Shown here piece after piece: positions 10,991 through 21,689 of a DNA stretch of 64,000 nucleotides. The DNA is taken from contig RPFO01000089.1 of NCBI GenBank assembly GCA_009746045.1, positions 1,425,666 to 1,489,665 on the forward strand, written 5' to 3'. The first letter of the stretch is position 1; the number at the start of each line of letters is the position of its first letter. The stretch is from Mesostigma viride (lineage: Eukaryota > Streptophyta > Mesostigmatophyceae > Mesostigmatales > Mesostigmataceae). Below the pieces are notes generated by a model, which worked only from the letters and a program-made list of their open reading frames with translations, was not told the origin of the DNA and did no database searches. The position numbers and the translations under genes were made by a program.

Positions 10991-12030
10991 ATATCGATTC
11001 GTGTAATTAGCACCCATCCTGCGAGCATCCATGCCATTACCACCCATCCTGCGAACATTCACGTGCAATCCATGCATGCAGACACCGCCATCCATTCGAT
11101 GCAAGCATGAATTCACGTTTCCATGCAGCCACCCATCCTCGGCCCGCAGCATCATGGTGAACACAGCATTTCCCTTGCCCGGCCTGCGGCCGGACTGTAA
11201 CACTGGACTGTCTCACCGCTTTAACAAAGACGGTTCAGGGCGATATATGTAGTCGCCTCAAAGTTGCACCCGCACGGCCAGCAAATGCTGGGCCGCTGCC
11301 ATCCCCACTTCACAAACACACCCTCTTTCAGAATCTGTCCAGTATTGTTGCCTAATGCATCCCCGTTCGAAAGAGCGACATAATGAAACCACACTGTGAA
11401 TGAAACAACGCAGTTTGTTTAACATGCCACGGCGCCGACTATACCTCAAGACCATAGCTGTGTAATGTCGGCGGGACAATGACGGGGTAATGACGCGCAA
11501 TGACGAGACGATGACGCGCGTGATGATTAGGGAACTGTTTGATAACGAAAGGTTAGTGGTTGTAGACTAATTATAGGTCGTTGATTATTCAATGAAGAGG
11601 CGGCACACTTTTGTTTTTGTTCATTATTGCACTGACTTCCGCGCGATGAATCCCACTGAACTGAACTGAACACCGCGCGGCCAATCAATCGTCAACGGCG
11701 GTAACTATTGCAAGTACATATCGGATCCTGCACGCCGATTGGCGACAATTTATTCCTTCCGGCGCAAGTGTACGGCGTACTTTTGGTATACTTGCCAGGT
11801 TTGTTGCGATTCTGTTGCATTGCGGAACTCTAGAATTGGTGGGTTTTCAGTTGCGGAACTAGGTGTTGCGATACTCGAGCACGCTCCCATTTTTCATCCA
11901 AACATCACTTTTGATTTTTGAAAAGTGAAGGTGCCATGGTGTGCCCATACCTGCCCTTAATCGAAGTGGATGATAAAATTTTTTTTTTTGAGTTGCGATT
12001 CTTGTTGCGATACTGCGGGTGACCCCTGTA

Positions 12031-12272
12031 CGTGCACTAGGTCCCGTACGTCAAACCCACCCCATCCTCATCCCACCCATCCACGGGGTCATATTGGGGC
12101 CCAGGGGAGTGGGGGGGTGTAGCTGTGTCTGCCCCTGGGAGCGACCCGTGGGGTACCACCTCAGATGCTATACGACAGGCGCATTATCCTTCACTACCCA
12201 CCCCAGTGCCCTGTTGGCTGCCAGCTCACTCTCCATGTCATCCCCTTGCTTATAGACTGTCTAATCACCAAG
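12031..12272 (-). pseudogene. Copia-D spacer between integrase and protease
   Basis: Lies between two insertions, where Copia-B has a variable spacer linking the integrase C-terminal region to the protease-like domain. It reads MESELAANRALGWVVKD on the minus strand, with interrupting stops. Assigned by position more than similarity. Confidence 0.4.
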
Positions 12273-14016
12273 AAAATGTCCTCATATGAGGACATTTTTA
12301 AGCATGGATACCATTTGTAATAACTCACATATTTCAACAAATCCATGGGTACGGCATGGAACCATGTTCATTTATGATATGTTCAAGAGTTGCAATGCTT
12401 AACATCCATGAAATATGCTCACTGTATAATGGTTTACGATTAATGAATGCAGGGGGGTCGCTACGCGAGTGACCAACAAGCACTCAAGTCAACAATATGC
12501 CCAGAAAGAAGGCAGGGCCAGGTCATGGCTGGTCCTGAAAATGCACCCAAGGTGCCCACAACATGTCTACGTTACACCCTCGCTATCCTAGACCCTGCAG
12601 CCTGCCGGGGGGGGGCACAAAATGTAACTGGCAGCCAGGGACCATGGTGCAGGCCAAATAGCAGGTGTAAAGCTAGCTCAAAGCTAGCCCAGTCCAAAGA
12701 ATGAAATAAGAAGCAAATACTTGCCAAGGTTAGGTCCATGATCGTTATTGGACGCTTGGCTGCCACCACGGTGCTCGACAATGATGCTGAAGCCTTCAAT
12801 TATATATGAAGCAGATACTGCAAAGAGGCACAAATAGCAATACAAGCACAATGTAAGCATGACAAGCTCAAGTTTCCAAGCCAGTCTAGCTCACTTGGAC
12901 ATGAGGTTAAGCGTTAGAAACATATGTGCAACATCCCAGCAAGCCTTGAAAAAGTTTTCAGCAACAAGGCAGTATATGTGTTAAATCAAACTACCACATT
13001 GCAACTAAGCACGGTGACTTCTACTTGCTGCTGTTTTGACGACGCAAGGCCGTTTACCTTTTCAGTGACACCACGGGAAAAGAAAGCATTACCCAGCAAA
13101 CTTCCTTTAAGTTCCCCGGACATAGGCGTAATCACAACCACGACGTTGGGCATTGAAAAGAACCGGAATCATTAAGTCTGCGGGAGTAATAAGCTACGAT
13201 ACTCTTGACACGCTTGTTTAGAACGATGCGGTTGCGGATGACATCCGGAACCTTGTTCTTGACGTGCGCCCAGGCCGCCAGCTGCGCGGGACAGCTCAAG
13301 AAATATATATTAAAGGACGGTGACGCCCGGGAAGCACCCAGCCTTGCGGCAAAAGTAAAATATGGCTCGCGCTCGCCGTGGTTTTCGCCAGGCGTGACTG
13401 CGATATCACGACGAAAAAATGGAGACTCTTTGACCCATCTAACTGCCCAGGTCCCTCTGTTGCCCGGGTCGCCCATTAACCCAGAAGCGTACCATAACCC
13501 ATACTCGCGATATCCGCAGCGACTGGGCGGAAAAAGAAATTGTAAAACCGAACTGCATACTGACCTATCATGCCATCTACGTAGCTTCCAGATTTTCTTC
13601 AACGATGCCAAAATCCGTTCATGAACAATATTTTCGACATATACAAAGCAACTGCACGTCAAAAGCAGCATCTTCGAAATGACTAGATGATGATCTAAAG
13701 TTCTGTCTTCATTCGGGGCAAAATAATGGCCTATAACGTTCAGGCAAGCCTCAGAACGGGAACGACCCCATAGCCGTCACTCGACAAAATACTCGATTAC
13801 ATTGCAACGTTCTTGCTGTAGTAGGTACTTTTCCTCGCCTCATATTTTCCAGGTACGGTCGGCCCCTGTCGACCCCGGGGGCTTGGCGCGCTCAGTACCT
13901 ATCCCAGTTTCGCGCCAAAACCCACCAGGGATCCTCAGGACCAACTTTGGCGCCAAAACCGCCCCCCTGACCCCCCCCGTCTCAAACGAGGACTATGTCC
14001 TCAAATGAGGACATTT
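12273..14016. mobile_element. 1.74-kb insertion bounded by palindromes
   Basis: The left end is a perfect 26-bp palindrome (12273-12298, core TGTCCTCATATGAGGACA). The right end is a near-identical palindrome (13995-14016, core TGTCCTCAAATGAGGACA). Copia-D coding similarity stops at the right palindrome and its spacer resumes left of the left one, so the interval is an insertion whose ends are both inverted repeats of each other and self-complementary. Exact ends, TSD and superfamily are undetermined. Confidence 0.55.
13132..13671 (-). CDS. Unassigned 179-codon open frame
   Basis: Longest frame inside the palindrome-bounded insertion. Its composition is protein-like (ERILASLKKIWKLRRWHDRS..., VIRNRIVLNKRVKSIVAYYS), with aromatic and basic residues. 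A 139-codon frame lies opposite on the plus strand (13205-13624), so the coding strand is uncertain. It could be a fragment of the insertion's own protein. No motif recognised; start codon not defined. Confidence 0.25.
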   Translation of the reverse strand: MLLLTCSCFVYVENIVHERILASLKKIWKLRRWHDRSVCSSVLQFLFPPSRCGYREYGLWYASGLMGDPGNRGTWAVRWVKESPFFRRDIAVTPGENHGEREPYFTFAARLGASRASPSFNIYFLSCPAQLAAWAHVKNKVPDVIRNRIVLNKRVKSIVAYYSRRLNDSGSFQCPTSWL

Positions 14017-14340
14017 GGTTTTTGGACAATAGCCTGCCACCGATGCCCATGGGACCCTATACACCCGATCATTCCACTCTATGTCTATGACCCGCAGCGG
14101 CCAGTCTAACTTTGTGATGGCCCCAGGTCCCTGCATGGTGCCCCGTTTGCCGCTGGGCGAGCTCTCCTTGTGGAACATAACCAACTGCCCGACCTAGCTC
14201 AAAAGCGCTAGACAAATCAGGCAGCGTGGCATCCTTGAGCCGCAGCTTGGCGGCGGTATCCTGTAGATGTGTCGCGTCTGCGTACCACAATCTCCGGCGC
14301 CACCATGGCGGCTGGCCACTCAGCTTTGGTAAAACCCAAA
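14017..14340 (-). pseudogene. Copia-D: integrase C-terminal region
   Basis: The minus strand reads AAKLRLKDATLP, then after a frame change near 14165 LVMFHKESSPSGKRG and MQGPGAITKLDWP. This aligns by eye with Copia-B residues running RLAVKDAKHPRP, VLFYKESGLGKVG and WHGPATILKF just after the integrase core (54170-54330). The W/M-x-GP motif resembles a GPY/F-type integrase tail. The rest of Copia-D upstream is too decayed to follow. Confidence 0.65.
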
Positions 14341-14513
14341 TGAGCTGAGCTGACGTGCCTGCCTTAAGGGGACGTGGCGCGCCGAATATTTTCCGCGCCA
14401 AAAAATTCGCGGTACCGTCCGTACGGTGTATAATGTGTGCCGAGAGCCCGAGACCGCTCAACCCTCGCGGAGGTGGCCATGGCGGCATGCCTTTATATGC
14501 AATATTAATCGAT

Positions 14514-14612
14514 ATGGCACGTAAACAGCTAGAAAAAATGCTTGAATTTCGCAGAAGATTAGTTGATGACCTCATTTCATGGCGGAAAGTTTACGGTTTG
14601 CAATATCGCTAA
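14514..14612 (+). CDS. Short amphipathic ORF
   Basis: An ATG-to-TAA frame of 32 codons (MARKQLEKMLEFRRRLVDDL...), strongly amphipathic and Arg/Leu-rich. It may be a first exon or a chance frame; no donor or following exon was identified. Confidence 0.15.
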   Translation: MARKQLEKMLEFRRRLVDDLISWRKVYGLQYR

Positions 14613-15986
14613 TTTCTCGAACGGCTACGGGCGCGGGGGTCCAGGATATAATTTCTCTTGCGGATCATGAAATTTAATGCAGGTTTACGGCAGCTATTGT
14701 GAGGCAACGTAGGCTCTAAAGAGCGATTATGAAGCTAACTTTATGGTGTTGTCGAGTTTGTGCCGAAGCTTCCCGGTTTCTTTTACATTTCCGGCATTCA
14801 AGGTAAGAACCTACGCAGGCCTGCATGCGCATGTCGCCTTCGACGTATTCACGGAAGGCGCACCTTCCTTGTTCGCCTGGTCAATGGATGATGTCTTTTA
14901 TTGTTCGAGCTTGCGTGCCAGTTTATGCATGAAACATTTCCACGCAGGCAGGTGCATTAACGTCGGCCTTTCGCCTTTTTTTCGGGCAGTTTCCCCGCAG
15001 GAAGCGCTCCATTTCTTTCGGTTGCATCTTCTGATTCCTAGCAATTTCGTACAATTTCGTGTAGTTTGTGGCTGGCATGCTAAATGCGCCGAGGTCAAGT
15101 TGTTGGTAATGTGTTGACATTTGTTTTCCATAATCCTTTGGACATGAGCTTGCTCAGACGCTTTGTTATGTGCCGGATCTGACACGCCTGTTTTAGAACG
15201 ACATCCGGCATGTGGCTAGAGGCTAACAAGCTGGCATCAGCTTCTTAGCAAATTGCCATATTGGAAAGGAAGGTGAGAGTGGTTCTTTTGCTGGCCATAC
15301 TGCATGAGTGGCATTGCATTAGATAGGTGTTTCCATTGCTTTCCTTGAGCTATAACCATTAAGACTTCCCTGCTATGTGTGCAGCAAGGCAAGCTGGATA
15401 GGATGTGAATGCTTGGCAGACAACATGTATGATTTGCTGCCAAGTTTGCAGGCTGCAGTTGCCTCTATTGCTTGGGCAGTCTTTCTAAGGTTTTTACACG
15501 TATACTTGCTGAGTTCTTGGCATAAATTTACATGGTAACCTTGGGCTGAGCATAGTGTATGCTCTCTTGGCGCGTGTATGCCTAGCGATGGTGTTGCTAT
15601 GCGCACGCTGGCAAGGCTGGCCATGCTGAGGGCAGGGGAGGGCAGATGAGGTGCCTAGCCTTTTCTTATGTTGTGTGATCGAGTTGGGCATGTTTTTTGG
15701 CTTCTTGGATGGAAAACATGATGTCTAGGTGGCCTTATACACAGAAAAACCTAATTTAGCGTATGTTCAGGTTTTAGCACGCAAAACCTTATAACTTGAT
15801 CGAGCTAAACTTGTCGGAATGACCTGGGACTTGGACCACTGCTGTCCCCCTGTTAGCCGGATTTTCGCTTGATTTTGTGGCCTTATCTGAAGTGTTTATG
15901 ATATGTTTATTCCCAATGTCCGGTAAAAAAAGACCTGTTTTGCGGGAAAATTAATAACTGTTCAAGGTTTTGCCATTTCCATGACA
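14613..15986. other. Gene-poor flank of Copia-A
   Basis: Mixed-composition sequence up to the Copia-A target site. Apart from the small minus-strand frame below, nothing is recognisable. Confidence 0.4.
14923..15120 (-). CDS. Possible 65-codon exon or small protein
   Basis: A minus-strand frame with protein-like composition: LYEIARNQKMQPKEMERFL followed by a basic KKRRK cluster that could be a nuclear localisation signal. Two other frames are also open over part of it. No family recognised. Confidence 0.2.
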   Translation of the reverse strand: MSTHYQQLDLGAFSMPATNYTKLYEIARNQKMQPKEMERFLRGNCPKKRRKADVNAPACVEMFHA

Positions 15987-15991
15987 TAAAT

Positions 15992-16636
15992 AGTTAGAAA
16001 GAGCTCCCAACGCATGTGAGCTCTTGGTCTTTCACAGCACGACTTAGCCAATGTTGCAAGGCAGCAACCTTAAATCTGTTCACCAGGCCACGACCACTGT
16101 GGGCACTTCCACGACCAAGGTGGCACCCACGGTTCGTGCTTTCCGAGATAGCTGGTCATCCCCCATGACCAAGCTATATCCTTTGCGTTGTTCCTCGTTC
16201 CCATCGGCATGACGAGGCACGTGCAGGCGTACAAGCAAATCCACAACGTCCACTGGCATCAGTGCAGAGCCAGGACGTACTGGATTTGCCTAGACTCTGC
16301 AACCTAGGAAGTACAGGACCTGTCACAAGCCTGCAAGGTCTAGTATCCTTGCAGCCCTGTGCCAGCTCCAGTACCCCACTGGTCACAGGCTGCTGCTCCT
16401 CTTGGTCTGCGTGGATCACAGTCACGTGATAGACAGGCTAAGCCTGTGCAGGCACGGCCTGCCACGTGTCCTGTCCACTATACCAGAGGACTGCACCCTA
16501 GTCGGCCACGGATGGCTAGGACTTCGGGACTTCATATCTTTCTCGTCCCTTGTCTGTTTCAGGCGGTCAGCACGGCGTTGGAAAGGTCTTTCCAAACTGC
16601 ATCCACTTAGCATATTGGTTGCCCAAAATGCTAACT
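15992..16636 (-). repeat. Copia-A 3' LTR
   Basis: 645 bp, matched base for base by 38534-39181 apart from a CTA insertion and a C/T change. Ends in element orientation are AGTTAGCATTTT... and ...TTTCTAACT, an inverted AGTTAG/CTAACT pair, not TG...CA. The boundary is fixed by the 5-bp TSD outside and the purine tract inside. Confidence 0.93.
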
Positions 16637-17647
16637 CCAACCCTTTCTTCTTTTGGAGCTGGACCAGCTTGAAACAAACCTAACCTTGCTTGTGCCCACT
16701 CAGCCACAGACCACTTGGTCCCTTGGGGTTGATCAGACCTGATAGGGCCCAGGGTCCTGCCTCCTTTTGGGTAACAACATATACGCCCTTGGACCAGGCT
16801 AGGTGTACTGGCCAGTGAATCAGAGGTCACCCCAGGTTATCCCCTGACCCCTTGGTCAGCTCCCAACCTTTCCTTGGGAACTTGGTGATAGATTAAAGAC
16901 AAGGCACATTACCTAGTCCAATGGCTGGGATTAAAGGATGCCAAGAACGTATTATTGTGAGTTCCTGATCTTTCACAGTTATCACAGGCGCCCGTTCTTA
17001 TGGCGCCCGCCTTGGCCAGCCTTTCCCTTTTTATGCTCAAAGAGACTCAGGTAGCACCCATGCAAATACTGCCTTATTGGGGAGCCCATGTCTTCACTGG
17101 GTGTTAAGCCCAGGAATCACTCATGCCAGGCTGTGGCTCTGCTGGGGAATTGAACCCCACCCCAACCTCCAGGTTTATAGGTGACCTGGAACTTCACACA
17201 AGAGAAACATTACAACCATGAGAACAACATGATGAGAGACACATGATTATGTTTTATTCAAGCATTATATAACCCAGAATGTGGCTCCCTGGCAACCATG
17301 TTCCACATGGTCACACAACCAGGTTCTTTATTAGCAACAGGTTGGAAACGAGCACTAGAAAACATATATACAGCAACCTGTAAGAACCAGCATTCGGGTT
17401 GCCCTTGCATGGCCTAACTGTTTGAGGCCAAAGGCGTCGACTTAAGTCCTGGCGACTCTTCTGAACCCCATGGGGAGGGCCAGGCATGATTCTCAGCTGG
17501 TAGGAGTGACATTCCACACCAACTCCTGTCCAGGAGGGTGTACCTAACCCTGAAGGACCGGCTGTCAACTAGTAAGCACCAGTCACCACTTGGTACTTTG
17601 GTCAAGCAGCCCACTGGGGACACCCAAGCTGAAGCAAGGCCTGGTCT
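16637..17647 (-). other. Copia-A 3' untranslated internal region with polypurine tract
   Basis: About 1 kb between the RNase H stop and the 3' LTR, without a sustained open frame. In element orientation the last bases before the LTR are AAAAGAAGAAAGGGTTGG (16637-16654), a good polypurine tract. The same region is present in Copia-C (41898-42904). Confidence 0.7.
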
Positions 17648-18301
17648 CTATGGCCGCCCGTGTAAGGGGTCCATGAGCCCACGGAGCAGGGGGTACTGCC
17701 TCTCCGCCTTCTCCTCCAGCTTGGTGAGGGCATCTGCAGGGTTGTCCACACCAGGCACATGTTCAATGTGAGCTAGGTAGGACATCTCCTTGAGCAACAA
17801 GTAGTCAAGGTCCCTGCTCCTGGCCAGCTGCCTGTGCACAAATTGCACCATGCCCATCACTATCAGTCCTCACCAGTGTGTGCAGCTGCAACCTACAGGA
17901 AGCCACTAGTGACATAGCTGGTAGAAGAGCTCCCTCAAGTAAAGAGCAGTATGCAGCCCTTTACAGATTGCCCTGCACTCAGCATGCAATATCACTGCTG
18001 GGTGTAACCCTGTTCTGCAACCGACTGTACCAGGTAACAAGTGAGGTGTGATCTTGCTCCAGGGTAACTAATGCTGCTGCCCTGCCCCTGACCTCTGTGA
18101 CCTTCCTACTATCCATAGAACTGTCCACATAGAGAACCATGTCAAGGGGCTTGTACAAATCCACAGGACCCAGTATAAGAGGGGGAGACATCATGACAGC
18201 CTGCACCTCACTCTCAGCACCCACCTCAACCAGCTGGGAATCAGTAAGTCGACTCAAAACCAGCAAGTCAGGGGCACATATACTTGCAAGCCATGCCAGC
18301 A
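17648..18301 (-). pseudogene. Copia-A RNase H (end of pol)
   Basis: Reads from the LINE insertion point: APDLLVLSRL, then RNase H with YVDSSMDS (first catalytic Asp near 18130), an S.AE-type segment, RTDS (near 17865), and the terminal HVPGVDNPADALTK motif typical of copia RNase H, ending at 17648. Frame breaks occur near 18000 and just after RTDS (about 17863). Copia-C retains the same region, but its equivalent Asp codon is GGT (Gly). Confidence 0.8.
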
Positions 18302-18304
18302 GGG

Positions 18305-19383
18305 CATGCGTGGACGATAGGAATTATAGCACCGGCGGGCTTCAAAGTGCCGGACGGCAGGCGGTACCACCACTCCGTGGCAGCTTGGCCCAGTTTGCTA
18401 CCGGCTGGCACACGTTTTCAGTGAATTTTGGGCTCCAGATTTAAATGCAACGTGCGGTTTGAGGCAGGGGAAAACATGCGTGGACGATAGGAATTATAGC
18501 ACCGGCGGGCTTCAAAGTGCCGGACGGCAGGCGGTACCACCATTCCGTGGCAGCTTGGCCCAGTTTGCTACCGGCTGGCACACGTTTTCAGTGAATTTTG
18601 GGCTCCAGATTTAAATGCAACGTGCGGTTTGAGGCAGGGGAAAACATGCGTGGACGATAGGAATTATAGCACCGGCGGGCTTCAAAGTGCCGGACGGCAG
18701 GCGGTACCACCATTCCGTGGCAGCTTGGCCCAGTTTGCTACCGGCTGGCACACGTTTTCAGTGAATTTTGGGCTCCAGATTTAAATGCAACGTGCGGTTT
18801 GAGGCAGGGGAAAACATGCGTGGACGATAGGAATTATAGCACCGGCGGGCTTCAAAGTGCCGGACGGCAGGCGGTACCACCATTCCGTGGCAGCTTGGCC
18901 CAGTTTGCTACCGGCTGGCACACGTTTTCAGTGAATTTTGGGCTCCAGATTTAAATGCAACGTGCGGTTTGAGGCAGGGGAAAACATGCGTGGACGATAG
19001 GAATTATAGCACCGGCGGGCTTCAAAGTGCCGGACGGCAGGCGGTACCACCATTCCGTGGCAGCTTGGCCCAGTTTGCTACCGGCTGGCACACGTTTTCA
19101 GTGAATTTTGGGCTCCAGATTTAAATGCAACGTGCGGTTTGAGGCAGGGGAAAACATGCGTGGACGATAGGAATTATAGCACCGGCGGGCTTCAAAGTGC
19201 CGGACGGCAGGCGGTACCACCATTCCGTGGCAGCTTGGCCCAGTTTGCTACCGGCTGGCACACGTTTTCAGTGAATTTTGGGCTCCAGATTTAAATGCAA
19301 CGTGCGGTTTGAGGCAGGGGAAAACATGCGTGGACGATAGGAATTATAGCACCGGCGGGCTTCAAAGTGCCGGACGGCAGGCG
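18305..19383 (+). repeat. 170-bp 5' monomer array of the LINE
   Basis: catgcgtggacgatagg recurs at 18305, 18475, 18645, 18815, 18985, 19155 and 19325, an exact 170-bp period: six full units and a partial seventh that breaks off into the C-rich leader at about 19383. Units are almost identical (one C/T difference in the first). Position and structure resemble the promoter monomers of rodent L1; promoter function here is inference. Confidence 0.93.
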
Positions 19384-19497
19384 GGCGACCGCAGCGCGTT
19401 GGGGGGCTGCCGCCCCCCAAACCCCCCGCGTGGGGGGCTCCGCCCCCCACCCCCCCCCCCCCCCCCTCGGTGGCTGCCACGCCTGCCCTGATTGTTC

Positions 19498-20318
19498 ATG
19501 GACGACCCACGACCCCCTTCGCCCAACGGCTCCCCCGCTCCCCGGTTGGCGCCTCGGCGGTCCTCTCGGCTTGCGGCCCTTCTTGCGGAGGTGGGCGACC
19601 CGGCTGCGGGGGGCTCGGGCGCCCCGGTCTCCCCCTCCTTGGTCTGCGAGGTCTGCCGGAGCGGGCACCGCGGGCACCACATGTTAGTTTGTGATGCTTG
19701 CAATTCCGGGTGGCACTTGCAGTGTCTTACTCCCCGGCTCTACCGGGTCCCGCCGGGCTCCTGGACGTGCCCGCGCTGTCCCCCCCGGCGGGCCCCCGGG
19801 CTGCCCTCCCCGCTGGGTGCTCCGGCCCCCTGCCCCGTGTGCCCCCCTGCCGAGGCCCTCGGGGCGGGCCGTGGCCTGCCCGATGGGGCCGCCGTTGCTC
19901 GGGCCCTGGCGCCCTCGGCCCCGGGGCCCCACCCGTCGCCTGGCCCCGCCGACGGGGGCGCGGCGCTGTCGCCTGGGCTGGGCCCGGCCGACCCCCGGCG
20001 GGCCTGGCGACCCCGGCGCCCGCCCCCGGCCCCTCGCTCCCCGACGCTCTGGCCTCCCTTCCCCCGGCCGCGGTTGGCCACCCAGCCGCCACCCCCGTCC
20101 TTGCCGCGTGGGACGGCGGCCCCCGGGCCCACGCGTTCACCTCGTGGCCGCCCTCGCACATTGTCGGCGTGGTGGGCCGCGCCACCTTTTCTTGGGCGTA
20201 CTGCCCTTTGTTGCTGGACGCGGTCGGGTCCAGGCCGCCTTCCCCTCGCTCCCTAGGCCCCCGGCCTTCCTGGCCCTAGTTGCGCAGGTGCGGGCGACAT
20301 TTCTTTCCGCCGCCCCCC
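19498..20318 (+). CDS. LINE ORF, N-terminal segment with PHD finger
   Basis: First ATG after the leader is at 19498. Residues about 50-94 form a canonical C4HC3 PHD finger: CEVC, CDAC, GWHLQC and WTCPRC with the conserved Trp before the last Cys pair. PHD fingers bind histone H3 tails in known families; here it could guide the element to chromatin (inference). The finger is followed by a long Pro/Ala/Arg-rich linker. The original frame stops at 20256; another frame is open to the C6 run at 20313-20318, where one extra C would join it to the next segment (VTASTLWGYVLEG). Confidence 0.75.
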
Positions 20319-21430
20319 GGTGACGGCCTCGACTCTTTGGGGGTATGTCTTGGAAGGATATCACGCCGGCTGCCGGCTGCCGTGGCATCTCCCGGCCGCC
20401 CGGCAGGAAGAGCTGCTTTCCCTGGACGAGCGGGTGGGTCAGGAGGTGGTCGAGTTCGTCACGGCGGTGGCTCGAGACGCACAGGTCTCGGTGCGGGCGG
20501 CCTACCTCGCGGGCGGCGCCGACCTGGGCCTCATGTCCCCGCGGCAGCTTCGCCTCTTCTTGGACGCCCAGGCCCCGCCTCCCGGCCCGGTTGCCAGTGG
20601 GGGCTTTCTCATCACCTCCCTCAGCCTGGCGCAGGCCGCCATGCTGCGTGTGGAGTTCGGGGCCCCCATCGCGGTTCAGGGCGGCCAGGCCATCTTGGTG
20701 GACTCGGCCGGGCGCGCCCAGCCCCTAACCGCGGGGACGCCTGTTTCTGCCTTCCTCCACGACATCCTGGAGTTGGCAGGCATCCCGCACGAATGGCACC
20801 CCGCGGCTGACCAACCGGTCGGCATCCTCTCGCGCGCCCAGATTGCTGCTCTCCCGGGTTGCTGGGAGGCCGGCTGGGACCCGCCCCCCCCTCATGTCCG
20901 GTCCCTTCTGGAGGGGGACGACCCCGAGTCGGGCTCCTGTGCCATCTGCCTTGAGCCCTTCCGGCCGGGGGATGGCTTGTGTCGCCTGCCCGCGTGCGGC
21001 CACACATTCCATCAAGCGTGCATCGCGCGCAGCTTGCTCCACTCCGTGCCGCGCTGCCCGTTGTGCCGGGCTGTTGTGCCGCCCCCTGGGACTGCGCTTC
21101 CTCTCGGCCCGCCCCCGGTCTCGCTGGGTCCCCTGCCGGGTCCCCACCGGGCCCCGGGGCCAGCTGCCTCCCCGACCCCTCGGCCGCCGCCCCCGGCCTC
21201 GTTGCCGGGGCCTGGGGTGGTCGCGGGCGCGCTGGCGAGTCCCCCTGGGAGGGGCGCCGGCGTTCTCGATCCCCCTCCGCTGGGGGTCTCCCCGGTGGGC
21301 ACTGCCTCCTCCGTGGCCCCGGCGGGCCTGCCGGGCGCTGGTCGGGTCGTGGTGCGCGCGCCTGCCGGCCCGGCTGGGGAGACGCCGCAGGCCCCACGTC
21401 CTGCCTTTGCTGGCGCCGCTCCCCGCCACT
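20319..21430 (+). CDS. LINE ORF, central segment with RING-H2 finger
   Basis: An open frame beginning TASTLWGYVLEGYHAG. An alpha-helical region with SLDERVGQEVVEFV and SPRQLRLFLDAQ precedes a RING-H2 finger at 20938-21066: CAIC, CRLPACGHTFHQAC and CPLC, with the C3H2C3 spacing of E3 ubiquitin ligases. It is followed by a Pro-rich linker. If functional, it would make the retroelement protein a candidate ubiquitin ligase; no such role is known to me for this clade. The frame then changes within the GC-rich linker before the next zinc fingers. Confidence 0.75.
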
Positions 21431-21479
21431 CAGCGCCCGCCGACGGCCTTCACCGGTGTGCCGTGCTGCTTCCCACGGG

Positions 21480-21660
21480 GTCCCCGTGTGCGGTGTGTTC
21501 CACAACCGTAACCTCCTCTGCCAGCACCTTCGCGCTGTGCACCCCGATCTCGGCGCGGCGGATCTGCAGGCCATGAGCTGTTACCGGTGCCCGGAAGCTC
21601 ACTGCCAGCGGGTGTACTCCATTCACGGGCGCGCTCAGCACGCGCGCGCCTGTGTTGCTC
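21480..21660 (+). CDS. LINE ORF, C2H2-like zinc fingers
   Basis: In a third frame: VCGVFHNRNLLCQHLRAVH, then CYRCPEAHCQRVYSIHGRAQH. The spacing of Cys and His fits one degenerate and one C2H2-like finger. Site-specific RLE LINEs (R2, NeSL types) carry N-terminal C2H2 fingers for target binding, so this position before the RT is expected for the group. Confidence 0.6.
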
Positions 21661-21689
21661 AACGGCCCCTCAACCGGCCAGCAGTCCCG

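Larger units (their letters stand above)
8817..12028. mobile_element. TIR element with TA target duplication, 3.2 kb
   Basis: The first 38 bp (8817-8854, starting CAGGGGTCACCCGCAGTATC) and the last 38 bp (11991-12028) are exact reverse complements, flanked by TA (8815-8816 and 12029-12030). Subterminal GTTGCGATTCT/GTTGCGATACT motifs recur inside both ends, like transposase binding sites. A CAGGG start with TA duplication fits the Tc1/mariner/pogo superfamily, but no DDE transposase was recognised, so it may be non-autonomous. It splits Copia-D just upstream of its protease-like domain. Confidence 0.8.

Noticed and set aside
10541-11110. His/Pro/Cys-rich protein
   Set aside because: Frame over a 43-bp minisatellite inside a TIR element; unit length is not a multiple of three, and three frames are open.
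18302-19390. CRISPR-like array
   Set aside because: Units are contiguous 170-bp tandem monomers without spacers, at the 5' end of a eukaryotic LINE.
19684-21576. Long minus-strand frames opposite the LINE
   Set aside because: Very GC-rich DNA has few stops in any frame; the plus strand carries PHD, RING and RT motifs.
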